Source: a virus. Taken from it: a DNA stretch of 37,956 nt. The stretch is taken from the IMG/VR virus record IMGVR_UViG_3300010157_000131, positions 1 to 37,956 of that record; one strand, 5' to 3'. Within the stretch, counting starts at the first letter, position 1. Each line of letters begins with the position of its first letter. Below the pieces are notes generated by a model. That model was given only the letters and a program-made list of their open reading frames with translations, was not told where the DNA came from and searched no databases. A program made the position numbers and the translations under genes. Below are positions 8,760 to 16,238 of this stretch, piece after piece.

Positions 8760-9017
8760 ATGAAGATTAACAAGGCAATTCTTTTCTCATACGGCAAGTA
8801 CCTAGCAACTTCCTTCGGTACGGCAGTCGTTATTAGTTACGGCAATACGCATAAGGTCGGATTGAATGACCTCAAGTGGGCTGGTATCTCAGTCATTGCT
8901 TCAGTTATCCCAGTCGTTCGCAACTACTTCAACAAGAAATACCCTGGCTATGGCAAGATTATTGACCAAGTAGCCACCGATATAACCAATTCTCTACCCA
9001 CCGAGACAAAGGCATAA
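8760..9017 (+). CDS. Probable holin (r1t-like)
   Basis: 85 residues with two hydrophobic segments, about 9-27 (FSYGKYLATSFGTAVVISYG) and about 38-54 (LKWAGISVIASVIPVVRNYF). The second, ending in a helix followed by basic residues, resembles the phage r1t holin family common in actinobacteriophages. A strong AGGAG precedes the ATG, and the gene directly follows the endolysin. Expected to form membrane lesions that time lysis. Confidence 0.7.
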   Translation: MKINKAILFSYGKYLATSFGTAVVISYGNTHKVGLNDLKWAGISVIASVIPVVRNYFNKKYPGYGKIIDQVATDITNSLPTETKA

Positions 9018-9027
9018 GGTACAATTC

Positions 9028-9120
9028 GTGTCGACAGTATTAGGATTAGTCTTTACGGCTGATGCAGAAATCACTAAAGCAGAACCTCAAGTAGAAGAAC
9101 AAACTAAGGAGCAAGAATGA
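9028..9120 (+). CDS. Mini-ORF, 30 aa, upstream-coupled to virion gene
   Basis: GTG start with AAGG 8 bases upstream; the stop overlaps the next ATG (ATGA) and its 3' end carries the AAGGAG of that gene. The product starts MSTVLGLVFTADAEITKAEP, and its FTADAEIT segment resembles one unit of the repeat protein at 9981. It may be a coupling leader or a leftover repeat unit. Confidence 0.4.
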   Translation: MSTVLGLVFTADAEITKAEPQVEEQTKEQE

Positions 9121-9500
9121 CTGTAGGACTAGCCGCTACAACCCTAGCGAATAACTGGCTGAATATGCTTCGCGCTACAGCATTTACTGCTCCAGCCGCA
9201 ACATATATCAAACTTCATACCGCTGATCCAGGAGCCGCCGGTACTACTGCGCCTTCTGCTGTAACCACTCGTGCATCTGCAACTTTCTCAGCTGCATCTG
9301 CCGGAGCAATCGCGCTATCAAACTCACCATCTTTCACCATGACAACAACAGAAACCATTTCTCACATCTCAGTTTGGGATGCGTCAAGTGCTGGTAACTT
9401 CTTGTGGTCTGCTGCACTTACAACTTCTAAGTCAGTTGTGAACACCGATACACTCACATTTACAACCCTTGGTGTTTCACTAACTCCAATCGCAGCGTAA
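9117..9500 (+). CDS. Virion/tail-associated beta protein
   Basis: 127 residues. The start AFTAPAATYIKLHTADPGAAGT is a recognisable motif of phage tail- or fibre-associated structural proteins (pattern of the form Y.ALFTADPGEAG). The rest is Ser/Thr/Ala-rich and beta-predicted (ISHISVWDASSAGNFLWSAAL). No enzyme motif. AAGGAG lies 5-6 bases upstream of the ATG. It opens the second structural block after the lysis genes. Confidence 0.7.
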   Translation: MTVGLAATTLANNWLNMLRATAFTAPAATYIKLHTADPGAAGTTAPSAVTTRASATFSAASAGAIALSNSPSFTMTTTETISHISVWDASSAGNFLWSAALTTSKSVVNTDTLTFTTLGVSLTPIAA

Positions 9501-9512
9501 GGGGTCTAACAC

Positions 9513-9974
9513 ATGGCTCGTTATGCCGCTGGCTTTTCAGTTGCAGGTGTGAATACTGCTAATACGCAGACAGCAAACCTTACTAACACAGGTACTACTC
9601 AGCGCCTTCGTGTTTTGCAAATTGCCGTAGGCGTTGCAGTCGCACCTTCTACTGCTCCATCGTTTTATATTTCCCGTGCAACTGCTCGCGGAACTCAGTC
9701 AACAACTGTTGCTGCACTTCCATTTGATACAAACGATGCTGCTGCACTAGGAACGATTGATACTGCTTGGTCTGTTGCACCTACATTCTCAACAACTGCA
9801 CAACTTGTTCGTGGTGGTTTATCTACAACTGCCGGTGGTTGGTGGGTGTGGGATTTCCGTGATTCTCCATTGATCGTACCCCCTACTGCTGCATCTGGAT
9901 TAGTTCTTGCCAATGCCAACGCATCGGGTGGAACGACAGGAACATTTACGGGTCACTTCATCTGGGAAGAATAA
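9513..9974 (+). CDS. Probable virion structural protein
   Basis: 153 residues, beta-rich, low in charge, Ala/Thr/Ser-rich: MARYAAGFSVAGVNTANT, RLRVLQIAVGVAV, FYISRATARGTQST, WWVWDFRDSPLIV, GTFTGHFIWEE. The composition and C-terminal aromatic strand resemble small jelly-roll decoration or tail-surface proteins. AAGGGG precedes the start. Function inferred from context only. Confidence 0.6.
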   Translation: MARYAAGFSVAGVNTANTQTANLTNTGTTQRLRVLQIAVGVAVAPSTAPSFYISRATARGTQSTTVAALPFDTNDAAALGTIDTAWSVAPTFSTTAQLVRGGLSTTAGGWWVWDFRDSPLIVPPTAASGLVLANANASGGTTGTFTGHFIWEE

Positions 9975-9980
9975 CCTCAG

Positions 9981-11318
9981 ATGGCACAGCCATTCTTATT
10001 CCTAACAACTCAGGTAGCATCACCTAGCACTCAGCTAGGTGGTGTTTCCCATTTAGGAAACCCTGCAAATACAGTTCTGCTTTCAGGAACTTCGCAGGGA
10101 ATGGCTGTTGATGATTTATCTAGCGCTTTTGGTTATTCATCTAAAGTCTTATCGTATGACACGGGCTTTTATCAAAATGGCAACCCATTCTATTTAGGTT
10201 CAACGAGTGTTGCCTATACTGCTGATGTAAGCGTACCGATAACTGTCACTCTTACTGCTGATGCAACAGTAACAAGAAACGCAGTTTCTACTACTGCTAT
10301 TACTACGGCAGTATCAGCGATTGCTTTACTTGCCACTTTAATATCATCTACTTCATCATTCGCAGCAACTCTTACTGCCGATGGAACTGTTACAAGGCAA
10401 GCCCAAGTAAATGCAACAACAGTAACCGCATCTTTATCAGCTGACGCACAGCACAATGACTTTGGTTCTACTTCAACAGCGGTAACAGTTACTTTAACTG
10501 CCGATGGAATAAAGACTCAATTTGTTTCAGCAACAACTACTGAGACTGCAACGCTGACTGCTAGTGCTGGTAATGCAACTAGCGTTAGCGCATCAACTCC
10601 CGTAACTGCAACGCTGACTGCCACAGCAACCAATGTTAAATTTATTGATTCAAGTACAGCGGTTACTGCAACTCTTACCGCAAATGCCAGCCATGCAACC
10701 TTTGCTGGATCAACAAGCCCTATTACGGCAACCCTTACTGCCGATGCTTCTCATACAGTCAATGCTCAGGCATCAACGCCAGTTACGGCTACTTTAACTT
10801 CTGCTGCATCAAGCAATCAAAGTCTTGCTGCATCAAGAACTATCACGGCAACCCTTACCGCTGATGGAACTAAGGCAAAACTCGTTGATGCACAAACAAC
10901 TGGTACTGCAACCCTTACTGCAACAGCAAGGCAAGGCTACGCATTAGATTCAGCAACGGCTATTACTGCTGGTTTAACTGCTGATTCTAAGACGGATCAA
11001 AAGTTAGCAAGCACTACAGCAATAACAGCAGGGCTTACAGCGCAAGCAACGGTTCCTGCTTTTATCAGCGCACAAACTACAATCAGCGCTGGTCTTACCG
11101 CCGGAGCCAAACTATCTACAGATATTGTTTACTACGGCCAGGTACTACCGCGCCGTTGGTATGGCGAAGTCTCAGTTACCCCTACATACGCCGTAGTAGC
11201 CTCTGAGCGCAACTGGGAAGGCGTACTCCTTACTAAGCGATGGGGAGATGGTATTCTTACCGATAGACTTACGTTCGGTGAACTATCCGACAAGCGATGG
11301 AAGGCTCAAGTTCAATGA
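9981..11318 (+). CDS. Tandem-repeat virion fibre protein
   Basis: 445 residues in three parts. About 84 N-terminal residues (MAQPFLFLTT ... FYLGSTSVAYT) may be an anchor. Residues 85-379 are about 14 tandem units of about 20 residues with consensus (V/I)TATLTADAxxxxxxxASTx. The last 66 residues repeat W-centred motifs (PRRWYGEV, ERNWEGVL, KRWGDGI, DKRWKAQV). The alternating Thr/Ala/Leu pattern predicts a beta-solenoid or stacked beta fibre. Near-absence of Cys and charge in the repeats suits an extracellular virion appendage. The stop overlaps the next start (ATGA). Confidence 0.75.
   Translation: MAQPFLFLTTQVASPSTQLGGVSHLGNPANTVLLSGTSQGMAVDDLSSAFGYSSKVLSYDTGFYQNGNPFYLGSTSVAYTADVSVPITVTLTADATVTRNAVSTTAITTAVSAIALLATLISSTSSFAATLTADGTVTRQAQVNATTVTASLSADAQHNDFGSTSTAVTVTLTADGIKTQFVSATTTETATLTASAGNATSVSASTPVTATLTATATNVKFIDSSTAVTATLTANASHATFAGSTSPITATLTADASHTVNAQASTPVTATLTSAASSNQSLAASRTITATLTADGTKAKLVDAQTTGTATLTATARQGYALDSATAITAGLTADSKTDQKLASTTAITAGLTAQATVPAFISAQTTISAGLTAGAKLSTDIVYYGQVLPRRWYGEVSVTPTYAVVASERNWEGVLLTKRWGDGILTDRLTFGELSDKRWKAQVQ
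10233..11117 (+). repeat. About 14 coding repeats of roughly 60 bp
   Basis: Degenerate in-frame repeats encoding the 20-residue unit (V/I)TATLTADA...ST. At DNA level CTTACTGC(C/T)GATG-like cores recur, but third positions differ, so the array is old or under selection at protein level. One unit (about 10299-10370) is irregular. Confidence 0.8.
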
Positions 11319-11584
11319 CAAATATCTACCCACGCGAGAGTGTTGAGTTTCAACCTGTCCTTGTTACCCTTGATAATGTATCGGTGACTTCCAATGTACA
11401 GATTGCTGTCTTGAAACCCACAGACCGCCCTGTAGAAGCTGACTGGGCTAATGCCACAGTTCTCAATGGTGAAGTGGGATTCCTTACTGGAACCTACACT
11501 TATGGCACTTGGAATGTATGGGCAAGAGTCGTAGGTTCGCCAGAAGAACCTGTAATAAATTGCGGTTCAATACAAATATCCTGA
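11315..11584 (+). CDS. Small beta protein closing the virion block
   Basis: 89 residues. The start at 11315 overlaps the preceding stop (ATGA), with GGAAGG about 10 bases upstream; an upstream in-frame ATG at 11297 would overlap more and lacks a site. The sequence (ESVEFQPVLVTLDNVSVTSNVQIAVLKP ... GTYTYGTWNVWARVVGSPEEPVINCGSIQI) looks like a single Ig-like beta sandwich. Probably an accessory of the repeat fibre; unknown family. Confidence 0.6.
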   Translation: MTNIYPRESVEFQPVLVTLDNVSVTSNVQIAVLKPTDRPVEADWANATVLNGEVGFLTGTYTYGTWNVWARVVGSPEEPVINCGSIQIS

Positions 11585-11629
11585 CCATAATCTGTTAGGC
11601 TAGCCCCAAGTTACTAGAAGGGTAATTTG

Positions 11630-11869
11630 ATGGGCTTATTAGATGATCTAAATAATGCAGACAATTTTGTACATTCCTCTAGGGGTAAATGTACATTTTG
11701 TACATTTCTAGAGACACTCCCTAAACCTGAAAGCGAAGCACTTAAACTTCGGGTTGCAGACAAGAACATCACCAGCGCAGCGTTGGGTCGCGTACTTAAA
11801 GCCAATGGACACGATATAAGTGAAGGCGTTATCTCTCGCCATAGACGGGGGGATTGTCGTGGGGCTTGA
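11630..11869 (+). CDS. Small helix-turn-helix protein
   Basis: 79 residues; GAAGGG sits 7 bases before the ATG (a TTG lies one codon earlier). The C-terminal half (ITSAALGRVLKANGHDISEGVISRHRRGDC) has the look of an HTH with a basic recognition segment, a motif I recall from many actinobacteriophage proteins. C22 and C25 (KCTFC) and a late Cys could bind metal. It might be a DNA-binding regulator or a small-terminase-like protein. It overlaps the start of the phosphoesterase gene, suggesting coupled expression. Confidence 0.65.
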   Translation: MGLLDDLNNADNFVHSSRGKCTFCTFLETLPKPESEALKLRVADKNITSAALGRVLKANGHDISEGVISRHRRGDCRGA

Positions 11870-12887
11870 AGAAGATTTAGAGAAATTAGAAAAAGAAAAT
11901 GATCCAGAGATTGTAGAACTGCGTAAAGCACTTAACAACGCACAGAAGCAATTATCTAAAGCGAAGATACGCAATGACGAATTGGTTATTGCAACCCACC
12001 GTGGAGCGTATGAAGCAATGCTTGCGCTCGGTAAAGTTCAGCCAGTTGCAGCACCGAAAAAAGACGCTCGCAAAACAAACGCCGAAGTTGCACTTGTCCA
12101 CTCGACGGACTGGCAAGGGGCAAAGGTAACTACTTCCTATAACTCAGAAGTAATGCGTACCCGTGTGCTGCAATTCGCTGACAAGATTGTCCACCTTACT
12201 GAATTACAAAGAGCGCATCACCCTGTACGGGAGTGCGTTGTTATGTTTGGTGGGGATTTAGTTGAGGGTCTGTTCAATTATCCAGCGCAACTCTGGCAGA
12301 TTGATGCTTCACTCTTTGGTCAATTCACCAATGTATCTCGCCTATGCGTGGACTTTGTTCGCGTGATGCTGGCAAACTTTGAAAAGGTAACTGTCGTTGC
12401 TGAGTGGGGAAATCACGGGCGTATCGGTGGCAAGCGAGCTGAAGTTCCTAAGAGTGACAATGTGGATCGAATGGTCTATGAAATGTCGCGTCAGATTCTT
12501 GCTAATGAGAAGCGACTTACTTGGGAAGATTGCCCTGAAGATATACAGGAAGTAGAAGTAGGTAACTACCGCGCACTACTGATGCACGGTGACGAACTTG
12601 GTCGCTCAGGTTTTGCATCTCCTGCTGCATGGATTGCTGGTGCTAACCGCTGGAAAGCCGGAGCGCACGACTACGATTTCCATGATATTTATTTGGGTCA
12701 CTATCACCGCCACGCACAAGAGCCAATTCAAAAGAACTTTAATTTGTATTGGACTGGTTCTACTGAGTCAGATAACCGCTACGCAAGAGACTCTATGGCT
12801 GCAAGTGGTATGCCTAGCCAAAGACTTCACTTCGTTGATCCAGTAAAGGGTCGAGTTACTGCTCAATACCAAGTCTGGCTTGATTAA
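11859..12887 (+). CDS. Calcineurin-like metallophosphoesterase
   Basis: 342 residues from the GTG at 11859, chosen because a G-rich site precedes it and it overlaps the upstream gene by 11 bases; a GTG at 11820 is also possible. An N-terminal coiled coil (EEDLEKLEKENDPEIVELRKALNN) precedes the catalytic domain. Metal-binding motifs are in order: HSTDWQG (residue about 84), MFGGDLVEG (about 131), EWGNHGR (185-186), LMHGDE (243) and GHYHRH (281-283). The family includes Mre11/SbcD-like nucleases and phosphatases; which applies is not evident. The downstream gene faces it on the other strand and overlaps it by four bases. Confidence 0.88.
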   Translation: MGLEEDLEKLEKENDPEIVELRKALNNAQKQLSKAKIRNDELVIATHRGAYEAMLALGKVQPVAAPKKDARKTNAEVALVHSTDWQGAKVTTSYNSEVMRTRVLQFADKIVHLTELQRAHHPVRECVVMFGGDLVEGLFNYPAQLWQIDASLFGQFTNVSRLCVDFVRVMLANFEKVTVVAEWGNHGRIGGKRAEVPKSDNVDRMVYEMSRQILANEKRLTWEDCPEDIQEVEVGNYRALLMHGDELGRSGFASPAAWIAGANRWKAGAHDYDFHDIYLGHYHRHAQEPIQKNFNLYWTGSTESDNRYARDSMAASGMPSQRLHFVDPVKGRVTAQYQVWLD

Positions 12888-13426
12888 ATATATTGCTCAA
12901 AAGTCTTAAAGGGTGCGCTAGTGCCGCTGTCATTTTCTTCAGCAATTTCCATTGCTCGTTGAGTATCAGCACCAGCACGAAGCGCACCTGTAGCAAAATC
13001 TGAACCGCTTCCGATTGCATAGATGCCATGCGCTTGAACTGTCACGGTGAACTGTCCATCTATTTCAAATAATTTTCCACATATTGCAACGATAAGAGCC
13101 AAATCCATTGGACTTTCTTTACCCTCTTTATCTGAATCTAAAGCAATCTTATTATCATCTAAGCATTGACGAAGTGATGGCACAACCTTTGCAATAACAA
13201 ATGCGTATAGGTCAGCTTTATCTTTGACTGTTGGAGTAGGTGGATTCCATACATGGAGCGCCACTTGGATAGCGCGTAAGTCACCAGCGCCAGCGATAAT
13301 GTAATTACCCTTTTGAATAATCTTGGTCATGCGCGGATCAGTATAGATTTTACCGTCAGCAGTAATCCTGGAATCAGCTACGATAATTACTCCATTATCT
13401 AACTGCACAGCAATGCAGGTTGTCAT
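12884..13426 (-). CDS. HslV/proteasome-like Ntn-hydrolase peptidase
   Basis: 180 residues, the usual length of HslV. The N-terminus MTTCIAVQLDNGVIIVADSRIT matches the HslV/20S beta pattern: after Met removal Thr1 would be the nucleophile, D17 is in place (VADSR) and K34 (MTKII) corresponds to the catalytic Lys region. YIIAGAGD and GIYAIGSGSDFATGALRAG match the conserved glycine segments. No HslU-like ATPase is encoded here. The start overlaps the stop of the upstream leftward gene (ATGA). It may process a phage or host protein; the fold is well supported, the target unknown. Confidence 0.8.
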   Translation of the reverse strand: MTTCIAVQLDNGVIIVADSRITADGKIYTDPRMTKIIQKGNYIIAGAGDLRAIQVALHVWNPPTPTVKDKADLYAFVIAKVVPSLRQCLDDNKIALDSDKEGKESPMDLALIVAICGKLFEIDGQFTVTVQAHGIYAIGSGSDFATGALRAGADTQRAMEIAEENDSGTSAPFKTFEQYI

Positions 13427-13626
13427 TCCTCAAAGTCCTCTGGCAATACCGTATTAAGATTCATCACAGTTACATCAATATCATTGGCTTTCATAATTTC
13501 AATAGACTCTTTGAACAAAGCTATTGCTCGGTTGCACAAATCATCCATCGCATCGGGATAAGAAAGTTCGGTGGAAATATTGATAATCAAGCCACCTATT
13601 TGAATCTCTGTCGCTGAATATGCCAT
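13423..13626 (-). CDS. Small acidic protein paired with HslV-like gene
   Basis: 67 residues (MAYSATEIQIGGLIINISTELSYPD ... FKESIEIMKANDIDVTVMNLNTVLPEDFEE). Amphipathic helix in the middle, acidic tail. Translationally coupled to the peptidase gene by ATGA on the minus strand. It could be an adaptor, substrate or inhibitor of the peptidase; I recognise no family. Confidence 0.6.
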   Translation of the reverse strand: MAYSATEIQIGGLIINISTELSYPDAMDDLCNRAIALFKESIEIMKANDIDVTVMNLNTVLPEDFEE

Positions 13627-13668
13627 GACCCAATCCTCTCACGGGGCAGCGCGACACGCCGGTTGGGG

Positions 13669-13691
13669 GTCAATACGCTTCAGGTATTGAC
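13669..13691. promoter_or_regulatory. Dyad operator overlapping early promoter
   Basis: Perfect inverted repeat GTCAATAC (13669-13676), 7-base spacer, GTATTGAC (13684-13691). The right arm contains the -35 box of the rightward promoter; the left arm offers a TTGAC-like box to the leftward pair. Well placed for a repressor that controls both directions. Confidence 0.55.
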
Positions 13692-13715
13692 ACCATAGAT
13701 TACGAGCCTTAAGGT
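13687..13715 (+). promoter_or_regulatory. Early rightward promoter
   Basis: Consensus -35 TTGACA (13687-13692), 17-base spacer, -10 TAAGGT (13710-13715), 45 bases before the recT start. It should drive the long early operon to 19761. Confidence 0.6.
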
Positions 13716-13759
13716 ACGCATACACGGGCAATTAGAAGCCCCAAACGAAAGGTAAGAAG

Positions 13760-14560
13760 ATGGCTGAAAAAGGCTTAGTCCTCAAGGCAGACCAAGATTA
13801 TTGGTCAGACTCACAGTTAGCAGCACTCTCACAGTTAGGCATCCAGAAGGCATCTAAAGGCGATTTACAGGTGTTCTTCCACCAAGCACAGCGCACCGGA
13901 CTTGATCCGTTCGCTCGTCAGATTTATATGATTGAACGCTCTGGCCGTCAGACAATTCAAACTTCCATTGATGGGCTACGCATCGTGGCTCAACGCTCCA
14001 ACAATTACGGTGGTCAGACCCAAGCTGAATGGTGCGGGGATGATGGAGTTTGGAAAGATGTATGGCTAGCCAAAGTCAATCCTGTTGCTGCACGAGTCGG
14101 CGTTTACTACAAGGATTCACCACACGCAACTTACGCTGTTGCCAAGTGGGATTCATACGCAGTCACCACTTCTCCTATTTGGAAGAAGATGCCTGACCTT
14201 ATGCTTGCTAAGTGTGCTGAAGCATTGGCACTTCGCAAGGCTTTCCCTAATGACCTATCAGGTCTTTATACCAATGATGAGATGGCGCAAGCTGACCATC
14301 AAATCAAAGCCGAAGCACCTAAGACAACAGCGGTTAAGCCAGCAGAGTTGGCTGAAGCAGAAGTTGTTCCTGAGTTCACAGAAGCAGATGTAACTGAAGT
14401 AACTGCCATCATCGCATCAATTCTTTGGATTAATGATTTGGATGAACTTCGCACTATCTGGTCAGACAACAAGCCATTTCTTGAATGTACCGGAGTCACC
14501 GGAGTTACTTTGAAGGATGCAATCAGCGCCCGTGTTGCAGAAGTAAAGGCAGCACAATGA
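13760..14560 (+). CDS. RecT/Red-beta family single-strand annealing protein
   Basis: 266 residues. Residues about 14-110 show the Beta/RecT hallmark: YWSDSQLAALSQLG, GDLQVFFHQAQRTGLDPFARQIYMI, IQTSIDGLRIVAQRSNNYGGQ, then KMPDLMLAKCAEALALRKAFPNDLSGLYTNDEM. It anneals complementary single strands during phage recombination and replication. A C-terminal acidic/Ala region (about 185-266) is probably for partner contacts. First gene behind the early promoter, AAAGG upstream; the Cas4-like nuclease three genes on is the natural exonuclease partner. Confidence 0.92.
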   Translation: MAEKGLVLKADQDYWSDSQLAALSQLGIQKASKGDLQVFFHQAQRTGLDPFARQIYMIERSGRQTIQTSIDGLRIVAQRSNNYGGQTQAEWCGDDGVWKDVWLAKVNPVAARVGVYYKDSPHATYAVAKWDSYAVTTSPIWKKMPDLMLAKCAEALALRKAFPNDLSGLYTNDEMAQADHQIKAEAPKTTAVKPAELAEAEVVPEFTEADVTEVTAIIASILWINDLDELRTIWSDNKPFLECTGVTGVTLKDAISARVAEVKAAQ

Positions 14561-14850
14561 ACGGAGATACTCTTGCAAACAACGGAACTAAAGCAGCACT
14601 ATTCGCCAAAGTCGAATGGTCAGCAAAGGCAAATCAATGGTTTGAATTCCTTAGTATCGGAGAGCGTTTTAGTTCAGAGGATCTCATTTACTCAATCGGA
14701 TTGCCAGCAACAGGTGTCAATTCAAATAACGCAGTCGGTGCAAAGATTCGCCAATGGTCACACGCTAAGCAAATTGAGCGCGTTGGTTTTGTTAAAGCAT
14801 CGCGCATCGAATCACACGCTCGCATGATATTCATTTGGGAGAAAAAATAA
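14557..14850 (+). CDS. Winged-helix-like small protein
   Basis: 97 residues, ATGA overlap with recT. The core (FEFLSIGERFSSEDLIYSIGLPATG ... VGAKIRQWSHAKQIERVGFVKASRIESHARMIFIWEKK) fits a winged-helix fold often found beside phage recombination or replication genes. No catalytic residues. DNA or protein binding is inferred from the fold pattern. Confidence 0.65.
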   Translation: MNGDTLANNGTKAALFAKVEWSAKANQWFEFLSIGERFSSEDLIYSIGLPATGVNSNNAVGAKIRQWSHAKQIERVGFVKASRIESHARMIFIWEKK

Positions 14851-14996
14851 TGCAAAAGACAGTAGTTCATCGTAAAGGTAAGTACACCTTCTTTCGTGGA
14901 ATCAACACCAAGCAATTCTCTATCGGCATTTGGACTGATAAGACTTGCCTAGCCATTGATTTTGGAATTATTTGGTTCGCGATTGCGTGGAACTAA
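14850..14996 (+). CDS. Small protein, 48 aa
   Basis: 48 residues; start overlaps the previous stop (TAATG) and stop overlaps the next start (TAATG). The sequence KGKYTFFRGINTKQFSIGIWTDKTCLAIDFGIIWFAIAWN ends in a hydrophobic aromatic stretch. Unknown function; its reality rests on the unbroken coupling to both neighbours. Confidence 0.55.
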   Translation: MQKTVVHRKGKYTFFRGINTKQFSIGIWTDKTCLAIDFGIIWFAIAWN

Positions 14997-15679
14997 TGGC
15001 TGAAGATACTTCGGTCTATCTTTACAAGTTGCTAAGTGGTGCGCTGACTGCAACAGATAGTCAGCGTGACCGCTCTAAGCAAAAGGAGATTGGACCATCA
15101 CAACTGGGTGGATGTAAGCGTCAGGTTTACTATCAGCTCACCGAGACACCAGAAATCCAGGAGACAGAGAAGTTGCCATCTATTTTGGGAACTTTTATCC
15201 ACTCTGGAATTGCTGAAGCGATGAAGCGAGAAGATCCATTTGGTGATAACTTCCTCATCGAACAAGCATTTGAAGGACACGGTATGCCATCGCATACTGA
15301 CCTTTATATACGCGATAAGCAACTCGTAGTGGATTGGAAAACAACCACTAAGGCAAGCCTTCGTTACTTCCCAAGTGAACAGCAAGTATGGCAAGCGCAG
15401 GTTTACGCTCATATCCTCAAAGATTCGGGCGAGAATCCATTGACAGTCGCACTTGTAGCAATTCCGCGGGATGGAAAGATGGCTGATATTGCAGTCCACT
15501 CCGAGCCTTATGATCCAGTTAAAGCGCAAGCAGCGTTAGCGTGGCTGGAAGAAGTTAAAGACTCAGTAGCCAAAGAGGAAATCCCCGCCCCTGAAAAACC
15601 AAAACACTTCTGCAAAATGTATTGCAGTTGGTACTCAGAGGAAGAAGGAGTGGGATGCAGTTCTATGAGACGAGCTTAA
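14996..15679 (+). CDS. Cas4/RecB-like PD-(D/E)XK nuclease with Fe-S cysteines
   Basis: 227 residues. Motifs in order: C40 (LGGCKRQVYYQL), H69 (GTFIHSGIAEA), D102 (SHTDLYI), D113 and K115 (VVDWKTTTK), QAQVYA (about 132-137), and C206, C210, C221 (HFCKMYCSWYSEEEGVGC). The one-plus-three cysteine arrangement around a RecB-type core is that of the Cas4/AddB iron-sulphur nucleases. It likely resects DNA ends to feed the RecT-like annealase. Not associated with any CRISPR array here. The start at 14996 overlaps the preceding stop. Confidence 0.85.
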   Translation: MAEDTSVYLYKLLSGALTATDSQRDRSKQKEIGPSQLGGCKRQVYYQLTETPEIQETEKLPSILGTFIHSGIAEAMKREDPFGDNFLIEQAFEGHGMPSHTDLYIRDKQLVVDWKTTTKASLRYFPSEQQVWQAQVYAHILKDSGENPLTVALVAIPRDGKMADIAVHSEPYDPVKAQAALAWLEEVKDSVAKEEIPAPEKPKHFCKMYCSWYSEEEGVGCSSMRRA

Positions 15680-16008
15680 ATACTGAGAAGGCTAATTGCG
15701 TTAATGAAGATCCAAATATCTTTTTCGATATTGAAGAAGATGGATTGACTGCAAAGAACCTTAAAGTATTTGATGCAATGGTTCGCCCTATATGTGGCTC
15801 TTGTCCTATATGGGCAGATTGTCTGAATTGGGCAGTTACCAATAAAGAACCTGCCGGAGTATGGGGTGGGCTAACTACAGTCGAGCGACAGTCTCTTAAC
15901 GATAGGCGCATGAGTGGACAGAGAGCCAAAGCATTTCAAGCACTAGGCAGGTTTGGAATCACTCCACAAGAAATCAGAGCAGCAGCAAAGGAAAGGAAAA
16001 AGAAATGA
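15655..16008 (+). CDS. WhiB-family Fe-S transcription regulator
   Basis: 117 residues from the ATG at 15655, preceded by GAAGGAG and overlapping the upstream gene. Four cluster-binding cysteines are visible: C15 (ANCVNEDPNIFF), C47 and C50 (ICGSC) and C56 (DCLNWA), followed by the signature GVWGGLT (68-74) and a basic C-terminus ending KERKKK. WhiB-like proteins are confined to actinobacteria and their phages, where they bind the main sigma factor and redirect transcription. This is the strongest host clue in the window. Confidence 0.95.
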   Translation: MQFYETSLNTEKANCVNEDPNIFFDIEEDGLTAKNLKVFDAMVRPICGSCPIWADCLNWAVTNKEPAGVWGGLTTVERQSLNDRRMSGQRAKAFQALGRFGITPQEIRAAAKERKKK

Positions 16009-16238
16009 GAAGGGAATGTTTGTGCTTTAGGAACTACAAATGTTTATCGTGTGAGTATCAAGAGGATCGAAAATTAGCAATAGCTGAGAATCGAGCCATC
16101 ATTCGCAAGGTAGCGCAATGTGGAACTAGGGCTGGATATAACCGTCACTTGAAACTTGGTGAGCCTACTTGCCAAGATTGTAAAGATGCTCAGAAGATTG
16201 CAGTTCAACAATGGAAACGAGAGAAAGCCCTGGTATGA
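16005..16238 (+). CDS. Small Cys-rich protein, probable zinc binder
   Basis: 77 residues, ATGA overlap with the whiB-like gene. Cysteines come as CLC and CLSC near the N-terminus, then CGTRAGYNRHLKLGEPTCQDCKDAQ. The latter motif recurs in actinobacteriophage small proteins. Basic, no membrane segment. Coupled to the next gene by ATGA. Function unknown. Confidence 0.7.
   Translation: MRRECLCFRNYKCLSCEYQEDRKLAIAENRAIIRKVAQCGTRAGYNRHLKLGEPTCQDCKDAQKIAVQQWKREKALV

Noticed and set aside
11614-11974. Leftward ORFs opposite the HTH and phosphoesterase genes
   Set aside because: They are antisense to well-supported genes and have no family motif or ribosome site.
14996-15679. Phage CRISPR-Cas system from the Cas4-like gene
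   Set aside because: No other cas gene or repeat array is present; the gene sits with RecT in a recombination operon.
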